Shown here: positions 30,356-40,844 of the stretch, one piece after another
Position numbering within the stretch: the stretch's first letter is position 1
Layout of the letters: the number at the start of each line of letters is the position of its first letter
NCBI GenBank assembly: GCA_018873225.1
Contig: JAEILZ010000004.1
Span: 3,596,001 to 3,660,000, forward strand
Reading direction: 5' to 3'
Source: [Phialemoniopsis] sp. UDSM-2020
Taxonomy: Eukaryota; Ascomycota; Sordariomycetes; Thyridiales; Thyridiaceae
DNA: 64,000 bases
The notes under the pieces: model-generated
What the model saw: only the letters and a program-made list of their open reading frames with translations
The model's database searches: none
Told to the model about the DNA's origin: nothing
Position numbers and translations under genes: made by a program

Positions 30356-31618
30356 TCATGCTTGTCCCCGAAGATCTTCGCACACTTTTGGATATTGGGA
30401 ATAGGCGTGTTCCTCAGGGTCAAAGTTCAAAATCCATTCCTCCCTTTTCAAGTGCAGAGACTTTGGGTCTTTCCAGATGGCGTCCCAGTCCGCCTTGTGC
30501 CAACCATCTCGTGTTGACACCCCAGTAGCCTGGACCTTGTGTACTCTTTCATATCGAATCTTCTCGTACACCTTCACGGCATCGGTGATGTGATCCTTAC
30601 CTGCCTTTTCGAGACAGACCGCCAGTGTGACGCCGTCTTCCATGGATTGACTTGCGCCCTGGATCGAGGTCGGAAGGAAAGGATGCGCAGCGTCTCCAAT
30701 TAACACAATCCTTGCCTTCGGAGAGACAAAGGTTGGTAGCGGATCTCGGTAGACTAGCTTAAAGTCAAAGAGCCGATCCGGGGGCGTGGCCTTCACCATC
30801 TCCAGGACGACTGGGTCCCACCCCTCGAGGCATTTAAGGACATCTTCTTTGTTGCCGGGAAATTGCCAACTCTCCTCGATGCCAGCCTCGTCTTTGTGCG
30901 TACACACCCAGCTTAGCTCTTTGCCGCCTTTTATGGCGGCGGCGAGGAAGTGAATATCTTGACCGATCCACCCATTGTGCGTATCGCCATCAACTAGGTG
31001 CTTCGTCAGGTCATTCTTGGCAAGCTCATCTGTCGGGAACCAAGCGCGATAGACTGCGTATCCCGATGGCTGTGGTAGATCCTGGAACCCCAGCACAATT
31101 TTGCGGCCGCGAGACCTGACGCCTTCGCCTGCCAAGACCACATCTGCGCGGTGAATCTCGCCATTTGCTTCGATACCTGCACCATCATCGTCCTCGAAAT
31201 AGTTGGTGACGTTCTGACCGAGTCTGATATCAATGCCCCTGGCAAGAGCATGGCGGTAAACGATCTGATGCAACTCTCCTCGGTGGCAATTCACGCGCGG
31301 ACCCCAGGCCTGGTGCTCCTCGGCAAAGGACTGTGTTGTGACAAATCGCCCTTGCCAGTCGTGATAGTGAAACCTGTCGGACTGGTGCATGATAGGTTTG
31401 ATAGCCTCCATGACCCCTGGCCATCTTTCAAAGATCCGAGATGAGTTTTGTCCGAAGCTGATGATATCTCCTAAAGGCTTGAGCTCGGGCACTTTTTCGA
31501 ATAGTATTACTGAGTGGCCTTTGCGGTCGCACTCAATGGCTGCTGTCAATCCGCCGAAGCCTGCGCCAACGATGATGACATTGATGCCAGTCGGTGGCTC
31601 TTTGGGAAAGGATGTCAT
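30356..31618 (-). CDS. FAD-dependent monooxygenase (salicylate-hydroxylase-like)
   Basis: A single exon of 420 residues. The FAD-binding Rossmann motif IIVGAGFGGLTAAIECDRKG is at ~16-35, the DG region is ADVVLAGEGVRSRGRK (Glu in place of the usual Asp), and the second FAD motif is IVLIGDAAHPFLPTSIQGAS. These mark a class A aromatic hydroxylase that uses NAD(P)H and O2. Fungal relatives hydroxylate salicylate-type aromatics or tailor secondary metabolites. It is divergent from the MFS transporter at 32386 across about 770 bp, so the pair may be co-regulated for uptake or export of one aromatic compound; this is inference. No signal peptide is visible. Confidence 0.9.
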   Translation of the reverse strand: MTSFPKEPPTGINVIIVGAGFGGLTAAIECDRKGHSVILFEKVPELKPLGDIISFGQNSSRIFERWPGVMEAIKPIMHQSDRFHYHDWQGRFVTTQSFAEEHQAWGPRVNCHRGELHQIVYRHALARGIDIRLGQNVTNYFEDDDGAGIEANGEIHRADVVLAGEGVRSRGRKIVLGFQDLPQPSGYAVYRAWFPTDELAKNDLTKHLVDGDTHNGWIGQDIHFLAAAIKGGKELSWVCTHKDEAGIEESWQFPGNKEDVLKCLEGWDPVVLEMVKATPPDRLFDFKLVYRDPLPTFVSPKARIVLIGDAAHPFLPTSIQGASQSMEDGVTLAVCLEKAGKDHITDAVKVYEKIRYERVHKVQATGVSTRDGWHKADWDAIWKDPKSLHLKREEWILNFDPEEHAYSQYPKVCEDLRGQA

Positions 31619-32385
31619 GGCTGAAGAGCCTTGTTTTAGCTAGCCAGACTGAAGCTGGACTCTAGATTGACTGGCTGGGGGTTGGTGCTGCTCGGCGTGA
31701 AGGTTGTGGGTGGTAAGCAGGCGAAAAGGCTCTCCGCTTATCACCAGAGTCTAATGCTGGACTGCAAGCAGGGGCACAATCCTGGGGCTTGACAGCTCCT
31801 ATCAATCATGGCTAACCGTAATATCTTGTCAAACTCGGCTGCAATTGAAACGACGAGGTCAAGTGCCGTGCCTTGGCGACGGCTGAGGTGGTCAACTGCC
31901 GACCGAGACAGCTACCCCGCAGGAGCTCGCGAAAGCAGTGATGGCTCGGATCTATTGATGCGCCTCGCAGTTACATCGCCATAGCATGGACCTGTAAGGG
32001 CAGGGTTACCCCACCTCAGACCGTCGCGAACCCGTGCCAGAATAAGATTTGTTGACGACACGAGAGGCACGGAGGCGGGTAAACGCACAGGCTATGATGA
32101 ATACGGATGATGGTGGGTGGTATTGCGCATGGCGATCGCGTTAAAGCGGTGGTTGCACAAGGTCCAGACTTTCATCAAATAAAACTTTTGTGCTCCTTCT
32201 TCCTCTTTATCGACTTGACTGTGTCTGTGAGCTTCCCACTTGACGTCGTACTGACGAACCAGCGGTGTCACGATGCCTTTCGGAATTCTGGATTGCAAGA
32301 AGATGGAAGTCGTGCCTGGCACGGGTGAGAAACAAATCAGTGCAATCACGTAGAAGGGTCGCTGACATTCACAAAATCAGCTTTC
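31619..32385. other. Divergent promoter of monooxygenase and MFS genes
   Basis: Shared ~770 bp upstream region. It contains a CGG-N16-CCG arrangement (cggctgaggtggtcaactgccg, near 31880) that could suit a Zn2Cys6 regulator, but such spacing also arises by chance. Confidence 0.4.
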
Positions 32386-34114
32386 ATGAACGACCAAGAT
32401 GATTTGCCCCCCGAATTTGCAGATATCCCAAGGAGCTTACTTAAACATGGCAAGGGGCGATACAAGGACGTAATTCTCGTACCTCAACCATCCGACAGTC
32501 CTAATGACCCTCTGAACGTAAGCAACTTGTCTCTCTGTAGATTTATTGCCCTGCTAATCTTTCAAGTGGCCTCAATGGTGCGTTGCCACGCGGTTCATGA
32601 TGTCGCGTCCTGAGCTCTCCGTGAATCGACTGACACAATGCCTCCATCAGGCAGAAGGAAATGATCCTCATCATCGTAGGCCTGTCCGCCGCCGTGGTCG
32701 GTGCCTATGGACCGATGCTGTCTCCGGGCTTCGTCGAGGTGTCGCAAAACCTCGGCATCACCGTCGAAATCCTTGCTCAAGCCACCGCCTGGCTCATTCT
32801 CTGCATTGGACTCGGTCTTTTCCTCACCAATCCGCTAGCCAAGATCATTGGGCGTCGCCCTGTGTACATCCTCGCCATCATCATCATGTTCGCCACGAGT
32901 GTCTGGGGCGCAGCCGTCAAGAACTACAACTCCTTCCTCGCTAGCCGAATCCTGGCGGGCATCGGCATGGCGCCCTACGAGATCCTGGTCCAGTGCACTA
33001 TTGGAGACCTATACTTTGTACACGAGCGCGCGACGCGTATTGCGGTGTGGAATCTATTCCTGCTGACTGGCATTGCGGGCGGAGCTTTGATCGCGGGCTA
33101 CATCATCGAACTTGATGGCTACCAGTGGACATTCGGAGTCTGTGCCATCTTCTTTGGCATATTGATGCTGGCTGTCATCTTTCTGGTTCCTGAGACTGCC
33201 TACCGACGCGACTCAGTTGTAGTCATGCCGGACTTGCACGAAAAGGCCGAGGCCAACGGAGAAGGGCACATGAAGTTGGCCCATGAACACGACCTCGAGC
33301 ATCACGATATCCCAGTTTCCTACCGACAGGAAGCAGCCGCCACGGAGAAGAAGCACACGTACGTGCAGTCACTGCGGGTCTTCACGGGGCGGTATAGCTA
33401 TGCGCCGATCTGGAAAGTCTTTGTCCGGCCAGTGGTGCTGTTCTTTTATCCTGGAATCTTGTGGGCTTTTCTCATATACGGTAAGCCAAGCGCCTCCGAG
33501 CTCGATCGCAGCTCTAACACTGAATAGGTACCACTATCACCTGGATTGTCGTCTTTTCTGTCGTCAACGGCGTGATATTCGTAGCGCCGCCATACAACTT
33601 CAGCGTCAGTCAAACCGGGTTAATCAGTCTATCGCCGTTCATCATGACTGCCCTGGCCGAGATTGTCTCCGGCCCTCTCAACGACTATGTTTGCCTCTAC
33701 CTGACACGAAAGAACAAAGGAATCTACGAACCGGAGTTTCGCCTGCCTCTGATGACCGTGGCTGTGATCTTCGGAACCGTCGGCTTCTTCGGCTTTGGCG
33801 CAACGGTTCAGTTCCAGACCCACTGGATCGGGCCTGTCTTGTGCTTTGGCTTCGCCAACGTGAGTCTGGTGTTTGCGGCTACCTGTGTGTTTGGGTATGT
33901 TGTGGACAGCTATCGGAAGCACAACGAGGAAGCATTCGTGGCAATCAACGCGAGGAACCTCCTCACATTCGGCCTGACTTACTTTGTCAATGACTGGCTA
34001 GCCGAGCAAGGGTCACTTGTTGTGTTCTGCATCCTGGGAGCTTTGTTCCTCTTTGTTTGCTTCTTGACAATTCCGCTCTGGTATGAAGCACCCTTGAAGC
34101 TTCCGATGCAATGA
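32386..34114 (+). CDS. MFS transporter (DHA1/HOL1-like)
   Basis: Four exons: 32386-32517, an 11-base exon 32567-32577, 32651-33480 and 33528-34114 (introns 49, 73 and 47 bp). The product has 519 residues. Only the micro-exon model restores the family motif NDPLN-WPQW-QKEMILIIVG before TM1. The signature NPLAKIIGRRPVYIL lies in the TM2-TM3 loop. Twelve membrane segments can be traced, with a cytosolic loop between TM6 and TM7 (about residues 220-280, charged). After the third intron comes TTITWIVVFSVVNGVIF. The type fits proton-coupled drug or small-molecule antiporters and HOL1-like carriers of the plasma membrane. It is paired divergently with the monooxygenase. Confidence 0.9.
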
Positions 34115-35083
34115 TGGAACATCACTTTTGCTGACACATCTTTTAGGATCTTCGGAAAACGATTTCGAAGTTTTACAGGGAGGAACGAGTTCCTCCAAAG
34201 ATTTATGAATGATGACTCATGATTCTCTGATTTGTTTGGGGTCCAGATGGCTTTATTGAGACCCGTGGAGGCAATGAAAATAGTTTGTTGGATATGATAG
34301 ACGTTAAGAATAACCTCCCCTAACCGAGTTGCTTCTTTTGAGGGTTTGAACCCTTCAGTGGCACAGTCAAGTCTTGGCTGTTTCCCTAAAGGTGTAGGCA
34401 AATATCACTCGAACGGTGTGAGCCCCCTCCAGACTGGAGTGAACTTTCTGCTGCTAAGTTTAGATACCACGTTTATCCAGTATAGTAATTGATTTGAGAC
34501 TGATCTTTAGAGGACTTCATAGTGGTCTGGGTCTTGTGAAGGTTGCTGGGGAGGCACAAACGTGCCCTCCGCCTCAACAAGGAGGTAGTCTGAAACTAGA
34601 GACTGACGACTGCATTTAACGTGTGGTGTTGCGATGCCAAAGTTATTCGCAGGCGTATCAACAAATCAAAGGCCATTCTAGTGACGCCAACAACAGAAAG
34701 GGGAGGCGGAAATGCCGCGATTTGCCTCAGTGATGTCGATCATCCTTTATTGTGAAGGTCAAGAATGGCACGCACCGAGCCGACAGGCCGGGATTGGGCC
34801 GACTCTCCCTAAGCAACCCCGCAAAACAAGCTCCCAAATCAGCGACAGATCCTATCCTAATAATAGTCGGCACCAGTTCCTCATCTGGAAACCACCCGAT
34901 CTTGAGGACAACGGTGGTCAGCAACGGCACAGCATGACGATCTGTGGAGCTAAGCCTAATCCTGGTCGGAACAGGATTGCCAGGTAAATACAAGAAGAGC
35001 TCCAGTCTGGACATGATACTGTCTCGCTTGCGTTTGACGGCTTTGCCGAGTGAACAAATTGCGCTGCTATTGCAACTAACGAA
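34115..35083. other. Intergenic, no gene seen
   Basis: About 1 kb between two plus-strand genes, containing the GH28 promoter. A small palindrome (agggtttgaaccct, near 34340) is present; it is not part of a tRNA. Confidence 0.4.
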
Positions 35084-36461
35084 GTGATGCGGCTCTCGCC
35101 TTTCTTGTTGCTGGCCACCTTGGTGGCTGGCTCTGTACGCCAGCAGGGTAACCGCTGCGAGCTGTATCCGGAGTCACTTGAGCATGACGGCAAGCCCGTG
35201 GATGACGTACCATTCATTCACGACGCGTTTGAGCGCTGCGGCAAGGATGGCACCGTTGTCTTCACCAAGAACACTTTCAACATCGGCAGTGTGATGAACA
35301 CAACCAATCTCGTCAACTGCAACGTCGAGCTTCACGGCAAGCTCAAGTACTCCACCGACATTGCCTACTGGCGCCTCAAATCCTATCCCGTCATCTACCA
35401 GAACCACACGACCGCGTGGCTCTTCGGCGGCACCAACGTCACTTTCAAGGGTATCGACGGAGGACACATCGATGGCTCGGGTCAAGCTTGGTACACATTC
35501 AACAGAGGCGGAGCAAACATGGCTGGCCGCCCGATTCAGATCACCGTGTTCAACTCGACCAATGTCTGGATGGACCACCTGAGAATGTGAGCTACCCAGC
35601 AGAGCTTCTTCTTTGCTTTTTAGTCCATGCTGACCCGACTGTAGTGAGCAGCCGATCTTCTGGGCCAGCTTTGTATGGCAAAGTAAGAATGTGTCTCTCG
35701 TCAACTATTACTCCAACGCCACGAGCACAGACGGCAACAGCACCACCAACACGGACGGCTTCGACTCTTGGAACAGCGAGGCCCTCCTAATCCGCAATGC
35801 TTGGGTCCACACCGACGATGACTGCATCGCCGTGAAGGGCAATACCACAAATATGCTGATCCAAAACGTGACGTGCATCAACGGCGCCGGTACGACAATC
35901 GGCTCGATCGGCCAGTACCCCGACATGCCGGACTACGTCCGCGACATCGTCTTTGACAACATCACATGTGTCAATACGTCAGGATGTGCGTACGTTAAGA
36001 CTTGGCAGGGCGACTATCTCAACAAGACCACCAACGGAGATGGAGGAGGCGGCGGCGGAGGCCTGGTCAAGAACGTCACCTTTCAGAATTACAATTTCCG
36101 GAATGTTGCCCTGCCAATTCAAATCAGTCAATGCATCTACGCAGGAGAGGGCGGTCACGGCTGCAACACGTCCAAGCTTGCCATCGAGGACGTCCGCTGG
36201 GTCAACTACACAGGCACTTCCCGTTACAACATCGGCGCATCGATCTACTGCTCAGCGCTACATCCGTGCCCAGGGATCAAGTTCGATAATGTCAACATCA
36301 CTGGTATCAATGCGACGCTGGGGCTGCCTTACTGGAACACAACCATTCAGCACGAGGTTTTCCAATGTGCCAACATTCTTGGCCAGAAGTGCTCTGGTAT
36401 CGGCTGCAATCGCGTGGCACCTGACTTCTTCTCTCAGACTGTGCGGAAGAACATTCAGTAG
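35084..36461 (+). CDS. GH28 exo-polygalacturonase / exo-rhamnogalacturonase type
   Basis: Two exons, 35084-35586 and 35645-36461, joined by a 58-bp intron. The product has 439 residues with a signal peptide (MRLSPFLLLATLVAGSVR). The GH28 beta-helix is clear: the NTDGFD motif (~203) and HTDDDCIAVKGNTTNM (~223-238) supply the catalytic aspartates. The third motif, usually GHG followed by IGS(L/I)G, reads NGAGTTIGSIGQY, so the conserved His is Ala, and the RxK motif reads YVK. Such changes occur in exo-acting and rhamnogalacturonan-type GH28 branches as I recall, which suggests a substrate other than plain polygalacturonan. A run of seven glycines (~301-307) sits in a loop. There are many N-glycosylation sites. 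It is a secreted pectin-degrading enzyme. Confidence 0.88.
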
Positions 36462-36892
36462 TGGAATAATATGGGGCCTAGGCTAGCATATGTTCCTTCA
36501 TGAGAACTGAATGCCCTTTGCTCTATTCCCTGATATCACCAATTTACGTGGACAATAAAGGTTGATCAGTCCATAATGACAAATGAAATGAGTAATGGCT
36601 CTGTGGATTGTGTCTCTTTGTTTTTTTCTAGGGTTGTGCCGTGGTAACTTGCTTTCTTTGGCGCAACGCACTGACTCCATAACAATCTTGGGTTCAATGA
36701 AACATAGTGACAAGTTTGGTGGAACTTTCTTTATCAAGACTCAATAGAAATTGGCTGTTGTGAATATGAAAAGGTTTATGTTCCAGTGTTGGTTGGATAA
36801 CTTCAGATGGTTCCTACGACAGTCATCGAACAACACTCCTTATGGGAGGAACATTCACGGGCGGCTTGCGCATTCGCGACAAAATGGAAGAG
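36462..36892. other. Intergenic, no gene seen
   Basis: 3' region of the GH28 gene and upstream region of the next gene; nothing recognisable. Confidence 0.4.
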
Positions 36893-36900
36893 TATATATA
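36893..36900 (+). promoter_or_regulatory. TATATATA close to the F-box-type gene
   Basis: TATATATA, 25-32 bp upstream of the ATG at 36925. If it is the TATA box, the leader is very short or the true start is downstream. Confidence 0.3.
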
Positions 36901-36924
36901 ACTAGCTATGACAATTAGATAAAT

Positions 36925-38976
36925 ATGTCCCCACCAATTTTCCAAAATTCAGGAACAGAAGATTCGAATTTGCGACGCTTTGACCAACACACCCACGATC
37001 AAGCTTCACCCTTCAATCAACACACGCTCATCTCAGAACCCCTCTTGTCACAAGCACCACATCACCTGGAACTTGAACAGCTTTCAAACTCTATCATCAA
37101 TCAACTTGGACTTCAGATCAGACCTCCAAGACGAACAGAGAAGCAGAATTTGCTTGAGAAGCTCCATACAGCCCGCAATATGCTTGACTGGTATCTACTT
37201 CCGAGTGAGCTCCGTCTCACCATCTTGGGTTTGGTTGGTCTCAATTACATTCGAGATCCAAAACAACCATACCTGCGCGCCGGTTATGCCACCGTTGACC
37301 GACAGTGGCAACGATTCTTTGAGAAAGGGAATTTTCAACTGCTCGTTGTCGACAACGACAGACTCGACGACCTGCATGCTCTTGTCACATATAACAAGTC
37401 CCGAAATGCCGTCATTGAGCACATTTGGCTTCAAGTCAAGCTTCCCCAGTACGACTGCGCAGATTCGAGTTGGACCGAGTCCATCGAAGTCCAGGAGCGG
37501 TAAGCAGAGCCTCAAATTCAAGCCAATCGGTTATATCAAAGACATGCTAACTTTTACTTTATTACAGCAACAACCAATACCTGACAACGTGTCTCGGCAA
37601 ACTATTAGCGATTATGGCGGCCTGGGGAAGGCCAAGGCGTGGACATTACTACCATGGCAGGGCGGACGAAGGCATCACCCTAGATATCAGCATAGTCTCC
37701 CCCAGTGATGGCCAGCATGGGATCCGAGACTTTCGTCTGAATCCAGCATATCCGTGGTTGTCACGCGATATTCTTGTACTGGAGCATTCGGGAAACCCTA
37801 AAGCGTTCATCGAGAAGTACGGACACAGCAGTCGAGAATTGGCCAACAACAACCCGACGGAGGAGCACGACTGCCCGGAGTGGACCAAGAGTTTGGATGA
37901 GGGCGGCCCATCTTTCAGCGCAAAGAGACGAGTCTTTGGAGTGCCACTAGAGCTGGACCCACAACTTATGGGGGGTGTTCAAACAAGGTTCCCGAAGGTT
38001 GACGTTGTTCGAGAATTGATTCTTCGACGACAGTCTTACAGGTCCATCTCTCCGGCTGTGCTCTCGAAGCTAATGGCCGAGAGCTTCGTATGCCTCGAGC
38101 AATTTCGCCATGAACGATGGCTCGATCGCTTCCCTTCAGTAAGACAAGAATTCCAGCAAGGTATGAAACGCCCCATGTTATCCTTTGTACCGTTGATAAG
38201 AGTTACTAACCATAACTTCAGACTATTTGGACTTCATGTGTGGCCGTCGACAGCCGGATCTGCAGCCTGCGCCGATGCTTCCAAGACTAGAGCGAGGCTC
38301 AAAGCTTCCAAAGAATTTGCTCATGCTCTCTATTTTCGAAGATTCAAACCCGCTACTGCATCCCCACGGCCATGACAACATCCCACTTCGCGAGGCTTTG
38401 ACCATCATGGACGGTCTTCGTACTCTGAACCTGAGGCAGCTTTCCTTGACGCACATCGTTCATGCTGAAGAATTACTCGCGGATTATACAATCGAGAATT
38501 TGCAGAACGGGTTCCTGGAGACCGTTTCTCTTGTCTCAGGAAGGAACATGTTCACCTGGCCTGAGCTGAGGTGCATCGCGCTGACATCTCACACTCTGCG
38601 GCGCGAGATGACGCTGGAAGAAGCTGAGGACTTGGCGGAGAAGATAGCCGTCGCTCTCAAGTTCATGCCCAACGTGGTTTATTTCGAGATCTGGTCCGAG
38701 ATCAAGGGATCAGGATTCCTTCTACGATACCACCGGCAGAATCCAAGACCTGTCATTATGATCTGCAGCCGTTCGCTGATTAACGTGGAAATCGTGATCG
38801 GTGTCCAGAGAGCATTTTGCTTCGTCTCCATGAAGACTGGACTGCCTGTCCCAGCTATCTTCATGGGAGGTAATGTCACCGGAATGATTGAGCATCTACA
38901 GCTCCGCAACTTGGTGATCGAGCCACTCTCTCTGATTCAGAGAACGGCCGAACAACAAAACGATTGGAAAAACTGA
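36925..38976 (+). CDS. Fungal F-box-type protein (DUF6546-like)
   Basis: Three exons: 36925-37499, 37568-38160 and 38222-38976 (introns 68 and 61 bp, with CTAAC branches), giving 640 residues. Residues ~85-110 (MLDWYLLPSELRLTILGLVG) resemble an F-box helix start. It continues VDRQWQRFFEKGNFQLLVVD and HIWLQVKLPQYDC, the pattern of a large ascomycete family of F-box-like proteins annotated with DUF6546. The middle (ITLDISIVSPSDGQHGIRDF) and C-terminal leucine-rich parts (LREALTIMDGLRTLNLRQLS, VALKFMPNVVYFEIW) fit a substrate-recognition region. An SCF ubiquitin-ligase adaptor role is inferred from the F-box-like start only. It is in a normal nuclear or cytosolic context, without a signal peptide. 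Confidence 0.72.
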
Positions 38977-39397
38977 GAGTGGCATTACAAGAACAGATCT
39001 CTTGCGCCGAACAACACCAATACATGTGCTCATCCTCCCAACAGCATGAGTACGTCACTGCGAATATCTGGGCGGAAGCATTGGCTCTCGGCGTACATAT
39101 TAAATGATTACTTGCAATAACCGTTGCGAGCAGACATGCTGCAGCAGTTCGGATGCGAAGATTCTTTTGGTGAAGGTTGGCTTCGCTCTCCGTAGCCAAG
39201 ATTGTAGCCCATTATTCTGGGGTCAAAGCCCGACTTGGTCTGTAAAATTAGATAGCAATTGAGAAATATCTCACTTGAATGAGTAGTGCCACCAGTGACT
39301 GTTTGCATTATTCCCCCAACTTGACCTCACTGAGCATGATTTCAGATTCTTTTCACTGCTGAAATCATTTTTCAATTTCCCACTGCATCAAACTTGC
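38977..39397. other. Intergenic, no gene seen
   Basis: Between two plus-strand genes. Short minus-strand open frames here are not supported. Confidence 0.4.
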
Positions 39398-39500
39398 TAT
39401 AAAGTTTGCATGCCCACCTTCTCCCCCAGCCATCTCCCTAACTCCACCACCACTTTCCCGCATAACCCACACTCTCCTCTCATCCTCTCTCCATTCTAAA
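39398..39500 (+). promoter_or_regulatory. TATA box plus CT-rich tract, strong-type fungal promoter
   Basis: TATAAA at 39398-39403 is followed by a long pyrimidine-rich tract (39412-39500) ahead of the ATG at 39608. CT-rich stretches near the transcription start are typical of highly expressed fungal genes. Confidence 0.5.
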
Positions 39501-39607
39501 ACATTACCTTCCGAGAACTGCCATCATTTCTACATCTCTTCTGTCTCGACGGACATCCTCGGTCTCAAAAGACATCCAATACCACCAAAAACAACATCAT
39601 CATCACC

Positions 39608-40253
39608 ATGGCTTCCGTTGACGCCAAGCCCAAGCCCGCTCTTACCGAGCGTGACCTCGAGATCATGGCCAAGGCCTGGCACTGCATGAAGGCCGAGCCA
39701 GAGGTAAGTAAAATTCCCCATCAACAAGCATCCTACTTCATCACAGCATCGATCCTCATCCGCACTCCCTCCACATGCATGTGATGACCGCATTCTCATC
39801 CAAACATCACGATGCATCGTACCCGATCACTAACATCTCACTTTCTCCCCACAGGTCGACTTCGCCAAGCTCGCCGAGATCACCGGCATGACCAACCCGC
39901 GCAGCGCCGGCAACGCCTGGCGCAACATCAAGAACAAGCTCTTCGCCGACCTCCCCGCCGCCGAGCCGGCCACCCCTGGCGGCGCCAAGAAGCGCAAGAC
40001 CCCTGCCAAGCCGCGCGCCAAGAAGGCCGCCGCTGCCACCAGCGACGACAACGAGGAGGCTGCTGCCGCTGAGGGAGGCGAGGCTGAGGACGGTGGCAGC
40101 CCGGCCAAGAAGCCGCGCAAGAGCCCCGTCAAGAAGGGCAAGAAGGCCCCCCTCTCGGCCCCCAAGGTCGAGGAGGAGTCGGAGTCGGAGGATTCCAAGG
40201 ACAAGGTCAAGGATGAGCCTGTCGAGGCTGAGGAGGATGTCGGCGAGATCTGA
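39608..40253 (+). CDS. Small basic nuclear protein with a helical N-terminal domain
   Basis: Two exons, 39608-39703 and 39855-40253, with a 151-bp intron (GTAAGT...CCCCACAG), giving 164 residues. The N-terminal ~60 residues (LTERDLEIMAKAWHCMKAEP, then VDFAKLAEITGMTNPRSAGN, AWRNIKNKL) look like a small helix-turn-helix or Myb/SANT-like domain common in ascomycete proteins. The rest is a Lys/Ala/Pro-rich tail with an AKKRK nuclear signal and SPAKK and SPVKK repeats like those of histone H1, ending in an acidic tail (EESESEDSKDKVKDEPVEAE). A chromatin or DNA-binding role is inferred. The strong-type promoter suggests high expression. It is preceded by ATCATCATCACC directly at the ATG. Confidence 0.75.
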
Positions 40254-40844
40254 GAGCCACATCACAAGGCAATCTTTTATCCCGGAGGGGCACTCTTCTA
40301 TCCCAGAGGCTGTATCTATCTGGATTGGCAGGGGATTCTTCATTGGGGTTGGATGATCTCGAGCAACGAAAAGAACATGCGAAGATTAGCTGCATCAGCT
40401 CTGGCTTATGGCGCACCAGCAGCCAAATGACTTTTGAAGGATGGGAGGACATTGCATGGCATCTGGAGGGTAGCTCATGATAGCACTCTCCCCTAATTTT
40501 ACATTTCACGGACCAGGTTTCTTATTGCCATATAACACTCTGCACTGCATGTCGTGACAGCTCCTTCCCACGAGCTCCCAGTCCGTCTCACCTTTGTCGC
40601 ACGGCTGCAGATTAGACAGTCCTCCGGCTACAGCATTCTAGCATTAAGCCTCAACAAGTATCTGAATGTGCATAAGGTTCGAAGAATGTCTTGAAATGTT
40701 TTAGAACGAACGTTGTACATCTAAAATCGGTATCTTCCATCATCCACTTCCGCTCCCCCTCGCCGATCCGCCAGCCACGCTCCCGTTAAGAGGTGCATCC
40801 ACTCTTCACAACATTCGAATTGAATCAGACAAAGAAATCCCACT
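40254..40844. other. Convergent 3' region
   Basis: About 0.6 kb between tail-to-tail genes; it holds 3' UTRs and nothing else seen. Confidence 0.4.

Noticed and set aside
27986..34114. Secondary-metabolite gene cluster
   Set aside because: There is an acyltransferase, a monooxygenase and a transporter, but no polyketide synthase, peptide synthetase, terpene cyclase, DMAT or pathway regulator in the whole window.
34325..34365. GGGTTTGAACCC, like a tRNA T-arm
   Set aside because: No anticodon, D-arm or acceptor stem could be folded around it on either strand.
39593..39607. ATCATCATCACC before the ATG as a repeat element
   Set aside because: It is a short microsatellite-like leader at the start codon and not a functional repeat on present evidence.
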